Shown: positions 52,357-62,000, counted from the stretch's first letter. The stretch: DNA of 64,000 nucleotides from Streptomyces sp. A0642 (GCF_004795105.1 NZ_SSBL01000010.1:124001-188000), one strand, 5' to 3'. Made by a program: numbers and translations. The notes: generated by a model from the sequence alone, not told the origin.

Positions 52357-53877
52357 TCAGTGCACCGCGGGTACGAACGCGGAGAGGTCCGAAGCGAGCT
52401 CCTCGTGCACCCGGGCCTTGAGCAGGGTGCCCTCGGACGTGTGCTCCTCGGAGATCACCTCGCCCTCGGCGTGCACCCGGGAGACGAGTCCGCCCTGGGT
52501 GTACGGCACGAGTGCCTCGATCTCGACCGACGGCCTCGGCAGCTCGCGGTCGATGAGCGCGAGCAGCTCGTCGATACCGGCACCGGTCCGGGCCGACACG
52601 GCGATCGCGTGCTTCTCGTTGCGCAGCAGCCGCTGGAGGACCAGTGGGTCCGCCGCGTCCGCCTTGTTGATCACCACGATCTCGCGCACGTCCACCGCGC
52701 CCACCTCGCGGATCACCTCGCGCACCGCGGCGAGCTGCTCCTCCGGCACCGGGTGCGAGCCGTCCACCACGTGCAGGATGAGATCGGATTCGCCGACCTC
52801 CTCCATGGTGGAGCGGAACGCCTCGACCAGGTGGTGCGGCAGGTGCCGTACGAACCCGACGGTGTCGGCGAGGGTGTAGATCCGCCCGCTCGGCGTCTCG
52901 GCCCGGCGCACGGTCGGGTCGAGAGTGGCGAACAGGGCGTTCTCCACCAGGACACCCGCACCGGTCAGCCGGTTGAGCAGCGAGGACTTGCCCGCGTTGG
53001 TGTAGCCGGCGATGGCGACCGAGGGCACCTTGTTGCGCTTGCGCTCCTGGCGCTTGATCTCGCGGCCGGTCTTCATCTCCGCGATCTCCCGGCGCATCTT
53101 CGCCATCTTCTCGCGGATCCGTCGCCGGTCCGTCTCGATCTTGGTCTCACCGGGACCGCGGGTGGCCATACCGCCACCGCCGCTGGAACCGCCGCCGCCC
53201 ATCTGACGGGACAGCGACTGGCCCCAGCCGCGCAGGCGCGGAAGCATGTACTGCATCTGTGCCAGCGACACCTGCGCCTTGCCCTCGCGGGACTTGGCGT
53301 GCTGGGCGAAGATGTCGAGGATCAGAGCGGTCCTGTCGACCACCTTGACCTTGACGACGTCTTCCAGGTGGATCAGCTGGCCGGGGCTGAGCTCACCGTC
53401 GCACACGACGGTGTCCGCCCCTGTTTCGAGAACGATGTCACGCAGTTCGAGCGCCTTGCCGGAACCGATGTAGGTGGCCGGGTCCGGCTTGTCGCGACGC
53501 TGGAAGACGGCGTCGAGCACCTGGGCTCCGGCCGTCTCGGCGAGTGCCGCGAGCTCGGCGAGCGAGATCTCCGCGTCGTGCACCGTGCCGGAGGTCCAGA
53601 CACCGACCAGCACGACGCGCTCCAGGCGCAGCTGTCGGTACTCGACCTCGGTGACGTCCTCGAGTTCGGTCGAGAGTCCCGCCACGCGCCGCAGGGCGGC
53701 GCGGTCGGAGCGGTCCAGCTGGTCGCCGTCCCGCGCTCCATCGATCTCGTGGCTCCAGGCGACGTCCTCTTCCATCAGGGCGTCGGCCCGAAGGCTTTCG
53801 GTGAGGCTCTCGGTGACATTCTCCGTGGCACTCTGCGCGTCCCGCGCGTCCTGGGGAAGGGAAGAAGAGGAGGTCAT
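52357..53877 (-). CDS. hflX: ribosome-associated GTPase HflX
   Basis: 506 residues. HflX splits stalled 70S ribosomes in a GTP-dependent way. Visible: N-terminal HflX domain (FQRRDKPDPATYIGSGKALE), the helical linker with GGGGSSGGGGMATRGPGETK, G1 GYTNAGKSSLLNRL, G3 ADTVGFVRHLPH and G4 VINKAD. ATG at 53877 follows AAGGA five bases before. A four-copy 36-bp repeat lies ahead of its promoter region. Confidence 0.95.
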   Translation of the reverse strand: MTSSSSLPQDARDAQSATENVTESLTESLRADALMEEDVAWSHEIDGARDGDQLDRSDRAALRRVAGLSTELEDVTEVEYRQLRLERVVLVGVWTSGTVHDAEISLAELAALAETAGAQVLDAVFQRRDKPDPATYIGSGKALELRDIVLETGADTVVCDGELSPGQLIHLEDVVKVKVVDRTALILDIFAQHAKSREGKAQVSLAQMQYMLPRLRGWGQSLSRQMGGGGSSGGGGMATRGPGETKIETDRRRIREKMAKMRREIAEMKTGREIKRQERKRNKVPSVAIAGYTNAGKSSLLNRLTGAGVLVENALFATLDPTVRRAETPSGRIYTLADTVGFVRHLPHHLVEAFRSTMEEVGESDLILHVVDGSHPVPEEQLAAVREVIREVGAVDVREIVVINKADAADPLVLQRLLRNEKHAIAVSARTGAGIDELLALIDRELPRPSVEIEALVPYTQGGLVSRVHAEGEVISEEHTSEGTLLKARVHEELASDLSAFVPAVH

Positions 53878-53964
53878 TGGATCCTTACGTCGATAGGAAT
53901 GAGCTACATCAGTCACAACGCGTGACCTCCCGGAATGATTCCCCGGGGATTTCTCCCGGGGTCC

Positions 53965-54102
53965 CTCCGGTCCGGCCGCCGCAGCGACTCGACCGGTTCC
54001 CTCCGGCCCGGCCGCCGTGGCGACCCGACTGGATTCCTCCGGTCCCGCCGCCGTGGCGACCCGACTGGATTCCTCCGGTCCGGTGCCGTGGCGACCCGTC
54101 GA
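53965..54102. repeat. 36-bp tandem repeat, about four copies
   Basis: Units start CTCCGG at 53965, 54001, 54037 and 54073; copies 2 and 3 are nearly identical, copy 4 has lost three bases. Located between hflX (start 53877) and the M1 peptidase stop (54127). The period of 36 leaves the reading frame of GPEESSRVATAA unbroken, but no gene with a start site uses it. Confidence 0.75.
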
Positions 54103-54126
54103 TAGTGGCACGGCGGGCCCCGCCCG

Positions 54127-55587
54127 TCACGCGGGTTTCCCGCCGCCCACGGGCGCGGTGCTCACCCAGTCCGGGTGGCCCGGCATGGGGGGCGTCTTCT
54201 CGCCGTACAGCCATCCGTCGAAGAACGCGGTCAGATCGCGTCCGGCCACCCGGGACGCCAGGGCGGTGAAGTCGGCCGTGGCGGCGTTGGAATCGCGGTG
54301 CTTGCGCACCCAGAGCCGTTCCAGCCGGTCGAATGCGCCCTTGCCGATCTCCTGGCGGAGGGCGTACAGGACCAGTGCGCTTCCGTCGTACACCACCGGC
54401 CGGAACAGGCTGATCTTCTCGCCCGGCGCGGGTGCGGCGGGGCGGGCCGGGGGGCCGCCGGCGCGACGCCAGCCGTCCGAGCGGGTGTAGGCGTCACGCA
54501 TCCGGCGCTCCAGCGGCTTGTCGCCGTGCTCCTCGGCGTAGCGCGCCTCGTACCAGCTGGCGTGTCCCTCGTTGAGCCAGAGATCGGACCAGGTCCGCGG
54601 GGAGACGCTGTCGCCGAACCACTGGTGGGCCAGCTCATGGACCATGACCGAGTCGACGTACCACTCGGGGAAGCCGTCGGTGAACAGGCGGCGCTCGAAG
54701 AGGGAGAGCGTCTGGGTCTCCAGCTCGAACCCGGTCTCCGTGTCGGCGACCAGCACGCCGTAGTTCTCGAAGGGGTAGCGGCCTACCTGCTGTTCCATCC
54801 ATTCCAGCTGGCCGGGGGTTTTCTTCAGCCAGCGTTCCAGCTTCTCCCGGTCGGCGGCCGGTACGACGTCGCGCACGGGCAGCCGGTGCGGGCCGGTGCG
54901 CTCCACGACGGCGGACCGGCCGATGCTGACCTGGGCCAGCTCGGTGGCCATCGGGTGGTCGGTCCGATAGGTCCAGGTGGTGCGGTCGCCGTGCCGGAAC
55001 CGCCCGGTGCGCCGACCGTTGGCCACCACGGTCAGCTCCTGCGGGGCGGTGACGTGGAAGGTGAAGTACGCCTTGTCCGCGGGGTGGTCGTTGCCGGGGA
55101 AGACGCGGTGCCCGGCGTCGGCCTGGTTGGCCATGGCGAGCCCGTCGGCGGTCCGCACCCACCCGCCGCTGTCGCGCTCGCCCGAGGGGTCGCTGGTGTG
55201 GCGGACGGTGATGCGCAGGGGGACGCCCGCGGGGAGGCTGCCCATCGGCTCGATGATCAGGTCCTCGTCCTCGGTCTCGAAGTCCGCGCGCAGTCCGTTG
55301 ACGTGGACGGAGCGGACCGTGCCGTGCGCGAAGTCGAGGTTGATCCGGTCCAGCGGGTCGGTCGTCCGCGCGTCGATCGTGGTGACGGCGTCGAGCGGTT
55401 CGCTGTTGCGGCCGCGGTAGGTGAGGCCGATGTCGTAGGCGAGTACGTCGTATCCGGGGTTGCCGAGATGCGGGAAGAGCGGGTCCCCGATGCCGAGCGG
55501 CACCGGTGCGGGCAGGGTGGCGGCGACGAGGGTGGCCGATGCGGTGGCCAGCAGGGCGGCCCGCAGACGGCGGGAGAGGAACGGCAT
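54127..55587 (-). CDS. secreted M1-family zinc aminopeptidase
   Basis: 486 residues, shorter than classical M1 enzymes (about 850) because the C-terminal ERAP1-like domain is missing. A signal peptide is likely (RRLRAALLATASATLVAATL). Zinc motif HELAHQWFGDSVSP with the third ligand in WLNEGHASWYEARYAEE; the exopeptidase-like motif region reads NDHPADKAYFTFHVTAPQEL. It removes N-terminal residues from peptides outside the cell. ATG at 55587. Downstream lies hflX, with the tandem repeat between. Confidence 0.9.
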   Translation of the reverse strand: MPFLSRRLRAALLATASATLVAATLPAPVPLGIGDPLFPHLGNPGYDVLAYDIGLTYRGRNSEPLDAVTTIDARTTDPLDRINLDFAHGTVRSVHVNGLRADFETEDEDLIIEPMGSLPAGVPLRITVRHTSDPSGERDSGGWVRTADGLAMANQADAGHRVFPGNDHPADKAYFTFHVTAPQELTVVANGRRTGRFRHGDRTTWTYRTDHPMATELAQVSIGRSAVVERTGPHRLPVRDVVPAADREKLERWLKKTPGQLEWMEQQVGRYPFENYGVLVADTETGFELETQTLSLFERRLFTDGFPEWYVDSVMVHELAHQWFGDSVSPRTWSDLWLNEGHASWYEARYAEEHGDKPLERRMRDAYTRSDGWRRAGGPPARPAAPAPGEKISLFRPVVYDGSALVLYALRQEIGKGAFDRLERLWVRKHRDSNAATADFTALASRVAGRDLTAFFDGWLYGEKTPPMPGHPDWVSTAPVGGGKPA

Positions 55588-55765
55588 GGACTACGGCTAC
55601 CAGCGCCACCCCCGCCGTACCGGGACGGCGCGCACCGCGCCACCCGAACGAGGACCGCCGCGGCGGAGGCCCGGCGGATCTGATGGGGGCTACCGCCACT
55701 CAGGCTGAGACGCGGACGGCCCCGGCGCCCGCCCCCGGCCACCGTGCCGGGCAGGCGTCTCGCGG

Positions 55766-57931
55766 TCAGATCGCGCCTGCCGGGTGCTGGGCGCGGCTCA
55801 CGTCGTACACCCCCGGCACGTCGCGCATGGCGCGCATCAGCGCGGGCAGTCCGGCCGCGTCGGGGAGTTGCAGGGTGTACGTGTGGCGTACGCGCTGTTC
55901 GCTGGGGGGTTCGACGGTGGCGGAGATGACGGCCGCGTCCGCACCGGCGATCGCCTCGGTGAGGTCGGCGAGGAGCCGGGGCCGGCCGAAGGACTCCGCG
56001 ACCAGGGTCACCCGGCATTCGGCGGCGTCGCCCCAGCTCACGACGACCGGCACCCGGCCGACGGCCTCCATCCTGGCCACGACCGGGCACTCCAGGCGGT
56101 GCACGGTCACGGCGCCGCCGCGCACCGTGAAGCCGGTGACCTCGTCGGGGGGCACGGGGGTGCAGCAGCCCGCGAGACGCACCGTGGTGTCGGGCCGCTC
56201 GACCACGGCGCTCACGGTGCGGGGCGCCATGCCGGTCGGACCGGGGCGCGCGGGCCGGGAGGACCGGTCGGGCTGGGGGCCCGGACTGCCGCCTTCGGGC
56301 GCGCTGCCCTCGGCGGATTCGGCGGCCCCCGGGTGGGCGTCGAGCCAGCCGGTGATGGCGATGCGGGCGGTGGGCGTCCGCGCGTGGTCGAGCCAGTCGG
56401 GCGAGGGCCCGGACGCGGCGTCCTCGGCGAGGAGCGGCTGGACCGTGTCACCGTCGCCGAGCACGGTGCTGAGGGTGGCCAGCCGGCCGTTCACCCGGGC
56501 CCCGATACAGCTGTGCGCGGCGTCCCCGTACTGCGCGTAGGCGGCGTCGACGCAGGTGGCGCCCGCGGGCAGGCCGAGCGTTCCGCCGTCGGTGCGGAAG
56601 ACGGTGATCTCACGGTCCTGGGCGAGGTCGGCGCGCAGGGTGGTCCAGAAGGTGTCGGGGTCGGGGGCGGACTGCTGCCACTGGAGCAGGCGGGAGAGCC
56701 AGCCTGGGCGGGTCGGGTCGGCCCGTTCGCCGTCGGTGGATTCGGCGCCCGGCGCGGCGTCGGCCGCGGACTCGGCGCTCGGGGCCGTGCCGTCCGCGGC
56801 GTACGGATTGCCCAGCGCGATCACGCCGGCCTCGGCGACCTTGTGCATGCGGTGGGTACGGATGAGGACCTCGGCGACCTCGCCGTCCGGACCCACCACC
56901 GCGGTGTGCAGCGACTGGTACAGGTTGAACTTGGGTGAGGCGATGAAGTCCTTGAACTCGGAGATCACCGGCGTGAAGCAGGTGTGGAGCTCCCCCAGGA
57001 CGGCGTAGCAGTCGGCGTCCTCGGCCACGAGCACGAGCAGGCGCCCGAAGTCGCTGCCGCGCAGTTCGCCGCGTTTCATCCGGACCCGGTGCACGGAGAC
57101 GAAGTGGCGTGGCCTGAAGGCTACTTCGGCGGTGATGCCCGCCTCCCTCAGCACGGAGGCGACCTTGTCCGCGACGGCGGTGAGAGGCTCCGCCGTAGCG
57201 GTCGCGGCCGAGATGAGGGCGCTGGTGTGTGCGTATTCCTCGGGGTGGAGGATGGCGAATACCAGATCCTCCAGCTCGGTCTTGAGCGCCTGCACACCGA
57301 GTCGTTCGGCGAGGGGGATCAGGACGTCCTGGGTGACCTTGGCGATGCGGGCCTGCTTCTCGGGACGCATCACGCCGAGCGTGCGCATGTTGTGCAGCCG
57401 GTCCGCGAGCTTGATCGACATCACCCGGACGTCGTCGCCGGTGGCGACGAGCATCTTGCGGAAGGTCTCCGGCTCGGCGGCGGCCCCGTAGTCGACCTTC
57501 TCCAGCTTGGTCACGCCGTCGACGAGGTAGCAGACCTCCTCGCCGAACTGCTCGCGCACCTGGTCGAGGGTCACCTCGGTGTCCTCGACCGTGTCATGGA
57601 GGAGGGACGCGGTCAGCGTGGTGGTCTCGGCGCCGAGCTCGGCGAGGATGAGGGTGACCGCGAGCGGATGCGTGATGTACGGCTCGCCGCTCTTGCGCAT
57701 CTGTCCGCGGTGCGAGCTCTCCGCGAGGACATAGGCCCGGTGCAGCACGGACAGGTCGGCGTCCGGGTGGTGGGCGCGGTGCGCCTCGGCGACGTGGGCG
57801 ATGGCGTCCGGCAGCCGGTCCCGGGAGACCGGGCCCAGCAGGGCGACGCGGCCGAGTCTGCGCAGATCGATCCGGGGGCGGCCCCGTCTGCGGACGGGGG
57901 CGGCACCTGGATTGGTGGCCTCTGCGCTCAT
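55766..57931 (-). CDS. RelA/SpoT-homologue (p)ppGpp hydrolase/synthetase (RSH)
   Basis: 721 residues. HD hydrolase domain with SHRGQMRKSGEPYITHPLAV, LLHDTVEDTEVTLDQV and RLHNMRTL. The synthetase-like domain has VHRVRMKRGE and EFKDFIASPKFNLYQSLHTA, where the catalytic-region Arg of the common GRFKDYI is Glu and the DxxAxR segment reads SDFGRLLVL; synthesis may therefore be weak or lost. TGS (ITVFRTDGGTLGLPAGATCV) and C-terminal ACT follow. It is a second, RshA-like enzyme of Streptomyces; the main RelA is elsewhere. ATG at 57931. Confidence 0.88.
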   Translation of the reverse strand: MSAEATNPGAAPVRRRGRPRIDLRRLGRVALLGPVSRDRLPDAIAHVAEAHRAHHPDADLSVLHRAYVLAESSHRGQMRKSGEPYITHPLAVTLILAELGAETTTLTASLLHDTVEDTEVTLDQVREQFGEEVCYLVDGVTKLEKVDYGAAAEPETFRKMLVATGDDVRVMSIKLADRLHNMRTLGVMRPEKQARIAKVTQDVLIPLAERLGVQALKTELEDLVFAILHPEEYAHTSALISAATATAEPLTAVADKVASVLREAGITAEVAFRPRHFVSVHRVRMKRGELRGSDFGRLLVLVAEDADCYAVLGELHTCFTPVISEFKDFIASPKFNLYQSLHTAVVGPDGEVAEVLIRTHRMHKVAEAGVIALGNPYAADGTAPSAESAADAAPGAESTDGERADPTRPGWLSRLLQWQQSAPDPDTFWTTLRADLAQDREITVFRTDGGTLGLPAGATCVDAAYAQYGDAAHSCIGARVNGRLATLSTVLGDGDTVQPLLAEDAASGPSPDWLDHARTPTARIAITGWLDAHPGAAESAEGSAPEGGSPGPQPDRSSRPARPGPTGMAPRTVSAVVERPDTTVRLAGCCTPVPPDEVTGFTVRGGAVTVHRLECPVVARMEAVGRVPVVVSWGDAAECRVTLVAESFGRPRLLADLTEAIAGADAAVISATVEPPSEQRVRHTYTLQLPDAAGLPALMRAMRDVPGVYDVSRAQHPAGAI

Positions 57932-58072
57932 GGGGCACCTCCGGCAACGTCGACCGGCGGTGGGAAGGTGCGGTCGCGCCTCCGGGGCCGGTGCTTGATG
58001 CTACCGACCCCACCACGCGGCGGAGCGCCGCTCTCGCCCAGCGTGAAACGGATCACCCATTCGAGCGAAGCC

Positions 58073-58945
58073 CTACCCCTTGAGCGTTTCCAGCCATACC
58101 GGATCGATCATGCCCTCGGCGACGATCACGGCCGGTCCGGTCATCTCGATCTCGCCGTCCGGGTGCTCGGTGATCACCAGGGTGCCGCCGGGCAGATCGA
58201 CGGTGTACGTGACCGCGGCCCCGGTCTCCGCCGGGTCCGCCGCGTCCCGGCGGGCCGCGGCGACGGCCACCGCGCACGCGCCGGTTCCGCAGGAGCGGGT
58301 CTCGCCGGAACCGCGCTCGTGGACCCGCATCGCGACGTGGCGTGGACCGCGGTCCACGACGAACTCGATGTTGACCCCGTCGGGGTAGACGGCGGCGGGC
58401 GCGAAGGACGGCTCGGTGAACAGGTTCCCGGCATGCGCCAGGTCGTCGACGAACGCGATCGCGTGCGGATTGCCCATGTTCACGTTGCGGGCGTCCCAGC
58501 TGCGGCCGCCGACGGTGACGGTGACCCCGTCGCCGGGGAGCAGGGCGCGGCCCATGGAGACGGTGACGTCGCCGTCCTTGGCCAGGTGCACCTTCTTCAC
58601 GCCGCCGCGGGTGGCCACCGCGAGGTCGCCCTCCTCGACGGCTCCCACGTGCTGCAGATAGCGGGCGAAGACCCGCACGCCGTTGCCGCACATCTCGGCG
58701 ACCGAGCCGTCGGCGTTGCGGTAGTCCATGAACCACTCGGTCTCGTCGGCCATGGCCCGCGCCTCGGGGTGGGCGGCGGACCGCACGACGTGGAGCAGAC
58801 CGTCGCCGCCGATTCCGGCGCGACGGTCGCACAGCCCGGCGACGAGGGACGCCGGCAGGTCCATGGCGTTGTCGGCGTCGGGGACGATCACGAAGTCGTT
58901 CTCGGTGCCGTGGCCCTTGAGGAAGGCGATCTGCGAGGTGGTCAC
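58073..58945 (-). CDS. dapF: diaminopimelate epimerase
   Basis: 290 residues. DapF converts LL- to meso-diaminopimelate for lysine and peptidoglycan; Streptomyces walls use LL-DAP, so the enzyme here serves lysine synthesis. The two catalytic cysteines are in AEMCGNGVRVFARY and RSCGTGACAVAV. Substrate-binding FLKGHGTENDFVIV and NMGNPHAIAFVDD are present. GTG at 58945 gives the conserved start TSQIAFLKGHGT. Between rsh and a small membrane protein gene, the order expected for the genus. Confidence 0.95.
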   Translation of the reverse strand: MTTSQIAFLKGHGTENDFVIVPDADNAMDLPASLVAGLCDRRAGIGGDGLLHVVRSAAHPEARAMADETEWFMDYRNADGSVAEMCGNGVRVFARYLQHVGAVEEGDLAVATRGGVKKVHLAKDGDVTVSMGRALLPGDGVTVTVGGRSWDARNVNMGNPHAIAFVDDLAHAGNLFTEPSFAPAAVYPDGVNIEFVVDRGPRHVAMRVHERGSGETRSCGTGACAVAVAAARRDAADPAETGAAVTYTVDLPGGTLVITEHPDGEIEMTGPAVIVAEGMIDPVWLETLKG

Positions 58946-59019
58946 AGGACAACTGTACGAGCCCGCACCGACAGCCCGGTGAACCGGCCCGCCGCGGGGC
59001 GGATGGCCGCCCGGGCCGG

Positions 59020-59460
59020 TCAGCCCCGCAGTCGTGCCACGCGCCAGACGGCCAGCGCGACCAGGACGGCGCACACGACGACGTACAGCGCGATCACCCG
59101 CCAGTCGGCCCGCTCCCCGGAAGACCGGGACGGCAGACCCGGCCAGGTGTGGCCGACGCGGCGGGCGGCCATCATGCCCCAGCCCGCGGCGCAGCAGCTG
59201 ATCAGCAGTCCCAGCATGGCGACCACCGGGCCGCCGTCGCCCACCTCGAAGGCGAGGGGGAAGGCGAACATCAGCGATCCCAGCGCGGCGAGCATGACGA
59301 TCGGCGCGAGCTGCCAGATGCGCATCCGCCGGGCGGGACGCAGCTCCACCTCGACCTCGGGGGCCACGGCGAGCTCATCGGGCCCGTCGGGGCTCAGACG
59401 TCCTGCTCCGTGCTGCGCGTCCGGTGCGTCTTGTTCTGTGTCGCGAGGGCCGGCCTCCAT
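59020..59460 (-). CDS. small membrane protein, unknown
   Basis: 146 residues. A polar N-terminus of about 45, then two hydrophobic hairpins: APIVMLAALGSLMFAFPLAF, AMLGLLISCCAAGWGMMAAR, a short loop, and VIALYVVVCAVLVALAVW, ending RVARLRG. Three transmembrane segments are likely. GTG at 59466 is an alternative start; GGAGG lies ten bases before the ATG. Conserved in position between miaA and dapF; no function known to me. Confidence 0.7.
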   Translation of the reverse strand: MEAGPRDTEQDAPDAQHGAGRLSPDGPDELAVAPEVEVELRPARRMRIWQLAPIVMLAALGSLMFAFPLAFEVGDGGPVVAMLGLLISCCAAGWGMMAARRVGHTWPGLPSRSSGERADWRVIALYVVVCAVLVALAVWRVARLRG

Positions 59461-59567
59461 CGCCACGCGCCCTCCCAACTCGGACTCCACTGGTCGATCG
59501 ATGCTCGATGATGGCACGCCGCAGGACGCCGGATTGACGGGCAGGGCTTCCCGATGCCATCACGTGA

Positions 59568-60512
59568 TCAGGCTGTAACCGCTCGTTCGACCAACGCCAG
59601 CGCAAGGCCGGGGAGTTCCCCGCGGTGCTCGGCGGCGCCGTTCAGCCACTGGACGCGCGGGTCGCGGCGGAACCAGGAGTCCTGGCGGCGGGCGAAGCGT
59701 TTGGTGGCACGCACGGTCTCGGCGCGCGCCTCGTCCTCCGTGCACTCCCCCGCGAGGGCGGTGAGCACCTGCTGATAGCCGAGGGCCCGGGAGGCGGTGC
59801 GCCCCTCCCGCAGGCCCCGCGCCTCCAGGGCGCGTACCTCGTCCACGAGCCCGGCCTCCCACATCCGGTCGACGCGCAGGGCGATGCGCTCGTCGAGTTC
59901 GGGACGCGCCACGTCGACGCCGATCTGGACGGCGTCGTAGACCGGGTCGTCCCCCGGCAGGTTGGCGGTGAAGGGTTTGCCGGTGATCTCGATGACTTCG
60001 AGGGCCCGCACGATGCGGCGGCCGTTGCCCGGGAGGATCGCGCGGGCCGCCTCGGGGTCGGCCGCGCGGAGCCGCTCGTGCAGCGCTCCGGAGCCGTGCT
60101 CGGCGAGCTCCGCCTCGAGGGCGGCCCGGACGGCGGGGTCCGTGCCGGGGAACTCGAGAGCGTCGATCGCACCCTTCACGTACAGGCCGGAACCGCCCAC
60201 CAGCACGGGTGTGCGGCCCTCGGCGAGCAGCCGGTCGATCTCGGCGCGGGCCAGGTGCTGGTACTCCGCGACGCTGGCGGTCTCGGTGACGTCCCAGATG
60301 TCCAGCAGATGGTGGGGGACGGAGCCGCGCTCGTCGAGCGTCAGCTTGGCGGTGCCGATGTCCATTCCCCGGTAGAGCTGCATGGAGTCGGCGTTGACCA
60401 CCTCGCCCCCGAGCTGCTGAGCGAGGAACACCCCCAGGTCGGACTTTCCGGCTGCGGTGGGACCGACGACGGCGATGACCCGCGGAGCGGGAGCTGGACT
60501 TCTCACTGCCAC
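59568..60512 (-). CDS. miaA: tRNA dimethylallyltransferase
   Basis: 314 residues. MiaA adds a dimethylallyl group to A37 of tRNAs reading U-starting codons, the substrate step before MiaB. P-loop GPTAAGKSDLGVFLAQ (about 17-24), DMLLYRGMDIGTAKL-like MQLYRGMDIGTAKL, PHHLLDIWDVTET, and VGGSGLYVKG, RRIVRALEVIEITGKP. GTG at 60512 begins the protein. The C-terminal QTWFRRD-type motif appears as RQDSWFRRDPRVQWL. miaB follows 1.6 kb away in the same direction of transcription. Confidence 0.95.
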   Translation of the reverse strand: MAVRSPAPAPRVIAVVGPTAAGKSDLGVFLAQQLGGEVVNADSMQLYRGMDIGTAKLTLDERGSVPHHLLDIWDVTETASVAEYQHLARAEIDRLLAEGRTPVLVGGSGLYVKGAIDALEFPGTDPAVRAALEAELAEHGSGALHERLRAADPEAARAILPGNGRRIVRALEVIEITGKPFTANLPGDDPVYDAVQIGVDVARPELDERIALRVDRMWEAGLVDEVRALEARGLREGRTASRALGYQQVLTALAGECTEDEARAETVRATKRFARRQDSWFRRDPRVQWLNGAAEHRGELPGLALALVERAVTA

Positions 60513-60765
60513 AGTCTCGCAAACCTCGGGGCCGTTCCCCGAATGAGCGGGGAATCGGAGAGGAACGGGCTGGGCCGGTCGGTGAGGGTGGCCGCCCCGT
60601 CACACTCCGCCGAGTAAAATGATGTCTACATATGGGTGCTTTCTCATGGTTCCACCGTTTGTCCTCGTGCACCGCCGATGCCGCGGACGGGAGTACGGGG
60701 CGGCGCGACGGGTAGCGGGACCTGGGAGAACACCCGCACGCAGCCCCCAGCAGAGAAGGTGTCCG

Positions 60766-61026
60766 ATGGGCTTCATGGACAATTTGAAGGCGAAGCTGAG
60801 CCCCGCCAAGGACAAGGTGAGCGACCTCGCGCAGCAGCACGGGGACAAGATCGACCAGGGGCTCGACAAGGCCGCGCGGACGGTGGACGCGAAGACCAAG
60901 GGCAAGTACAGCGACAAGATCGTGACCGGCACGCAGAAGGCCAAGGAAGCCGTGGACCGGCTGTCCCAGAAGGACAGCGGCCGCACGCCGCCACCTCCGG
61001 GCAGCACGCCGCCCCCCGCCTCCTGA
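60766..61026 (+). CDS. MT0933-type small helical protein (annotated antitoxin)
   Basis: 86 residues, charged and helical: FMDNLKAKLSPAKDKVSDLA, QQHGDKIDQGLDKAARTVDA and TQKAKEAVDRLSQK, then a Pro-rich tail. It matches the MT0933 antitoxin-like family of actinobacteria. No toxin gene is adjacent, so a toxin-antitoxin role is not supported here; a stress or DNA-associated role is equally possible. ATG at 60766 follows GAGAAGG. It is divergent from miaA. Confidence 0.75.
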   Translation: MGFMDNLKAKLSPAKDKVSDLAQQHGDKIDQGLDKAARTVDAKTKGKYSDKIVTGTQKAKEAVDRLSQKDSGRTPPPPGSTPPPAS

Positions 61027-61064
61027 CACCGGGCCGCGCGCGGGACGGCACGACGCCATGACGG

Positions 61065-61088
61065 CCGGGGAGCGGCATCACTCCCCGG
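61065..61088. terminator. hairpin after the small antitoxin-like gene
   Basis: CCGGGGAG and CTCCCCGG with an 8-base loop, 39 bases after the stop at 61026. Confidence 0.55.
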
Positions 61089-61143
61089 TCGTGGTGTGTT
61101 CCGGCCAGGTCTCCGGCCCGGGTGATGTTCCGGCCGTCCTGTG

Positions 61144-61215
61144 GTCCGTTCCGCCTGCGAGGGGTGCGGTCAGGCCGTCGTGTCGTCCGTTCCGCCCTCG
61201 GCGGGTGCGGTCAGG
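61144..61215. repeat. 41-bp tandem repeat at the 3' end of the dioxygenase-like gene
   Basis: A 31-base unit GTCCGTTCCGCC...GTGCGGTCAGG occurs at 61144-61174 and 61185-61215. The second copy includes the stop codon of the gene at 61211, and the first follows downstream of it. Same period and position as the repeat at 16720-16820. Confidence 0.6.
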
Positions 61216-61924
61216 ACCAGGCCGCGACCATGTACCCCACGCCGTACGGCGCGTCGTCGTACAGCAGCCGCCCGTCCAGCCCGGCTCCCTCGGCCGCCCC
61301 CGCGAGCACCTGCCAGGGCGCGCGGCCCGCGGCCTTGAGTTCGTACGCCAGCGCCTCGTCCAGCGCGATCAGCGCGGCCGTGTCGGCGGCGCCCAGCGCG
61401 CGCGACGCCTCCGCGTCGAACCCGACGGCCCGCTCGTCCAGGTAGCCGGGCGACTTCAGGGTGCGGCAGGCACTGCCGTCGCCCATGACCAGCAGCGCGA
61501 CCCGGTCCGCGCGAGCGGCCAGCGCGCGCCCCGTCTCCGTACAGCGGCCGGTCTCCAGCGGTTCGCCCACGCCGAGCGCCTCGACCGGGGCACCCGCCCA
61601 CCCGGTGCCGGCCAGCAGCCATGCGCCGACCGCGAGGGACGGGGGCAGCCGGCGCTCGGCGACGGTCCCCAGGTCCCGGCCCAGCCGGACGTCGAGATCC
61701 ACGCCGAACTCCTGGAAACCGCCGGTGGCGCCCTCGGGGTGAGTACCGCGCCCCGCGAGGTCCGCCGGGCCGATCACGACCAGCAGATCGGGCCGGGAGG
61801 CCGCGAGCACGCCCAGCGCATCGGTGCACGCGGCTCTTGCTCCGTCGAGCTCGGGCGCGGCACCGGCGGCGACGTCGGGGACCAGCAGCGGCGGGCAGGG
61901 GCAGACAGCGGCGGCGACAAGCAT
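61211..61924 (-). CDS. class III extradiol dioxygenase subunit B-like protein
   Basis: 237 residues with the LigB-like fold: LVAAAVCPCPPLLVPDVAAG, LLVVIGPADLAGRGTHPEGA, ALLVMGDGSACRTLKSPGYL and DEALAYELKAAGRAPWQVLA. A metal-binding His pair of true LigB enzymes is not plainly kept; the family in Streptomyces between miaA and miaB is conserved but uncharacterised. ATG at 61924 gives MLVAAAV. Its 3' end carries the tandem repeat at 61144. Confidence 0.75.
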   Translation of the reverse strand: MLVAAAVCPCPPLLVPDVAAGAAPELDGARAACTDALGVLAASRPDLLVVIGPADLAGRGTHPEGATGGFQEFGVDLDVRLGRDLGTVAERRLPPSLAVGAWLLAGTGWAGAPVEALGVGEPLETGRCTETGRALAARADRVALLVMGDGSACRTLKSPGYLDERAVGFDAEASRALGAADTAALIALDEALAYELKAAGRAPWQVLAGAAEGAGLDGRLLYDDAPYGVGYMVAAWS

Positions 61925-62000
61925 GAGGGGCAGCGTACTGGTCGGCCGTCTCGCACCCGGCGGACCCCCGCGGGCCACCGCTCCGGCCCACGGAGCAGGG

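Noticed and set aside
53965..54102. An N-terminal extension of HflX coded by the 36-bp repeat
   Set aside because: The ATG at 53877 has a good ribosome-binding site and homology starts after it; the extension would be non-conserved repeat sequence.
60766..61026. A toxin-antitoxin module
   Set aside because: No toxin gene lies on either side; only the antitoxin-like family name suggests it.
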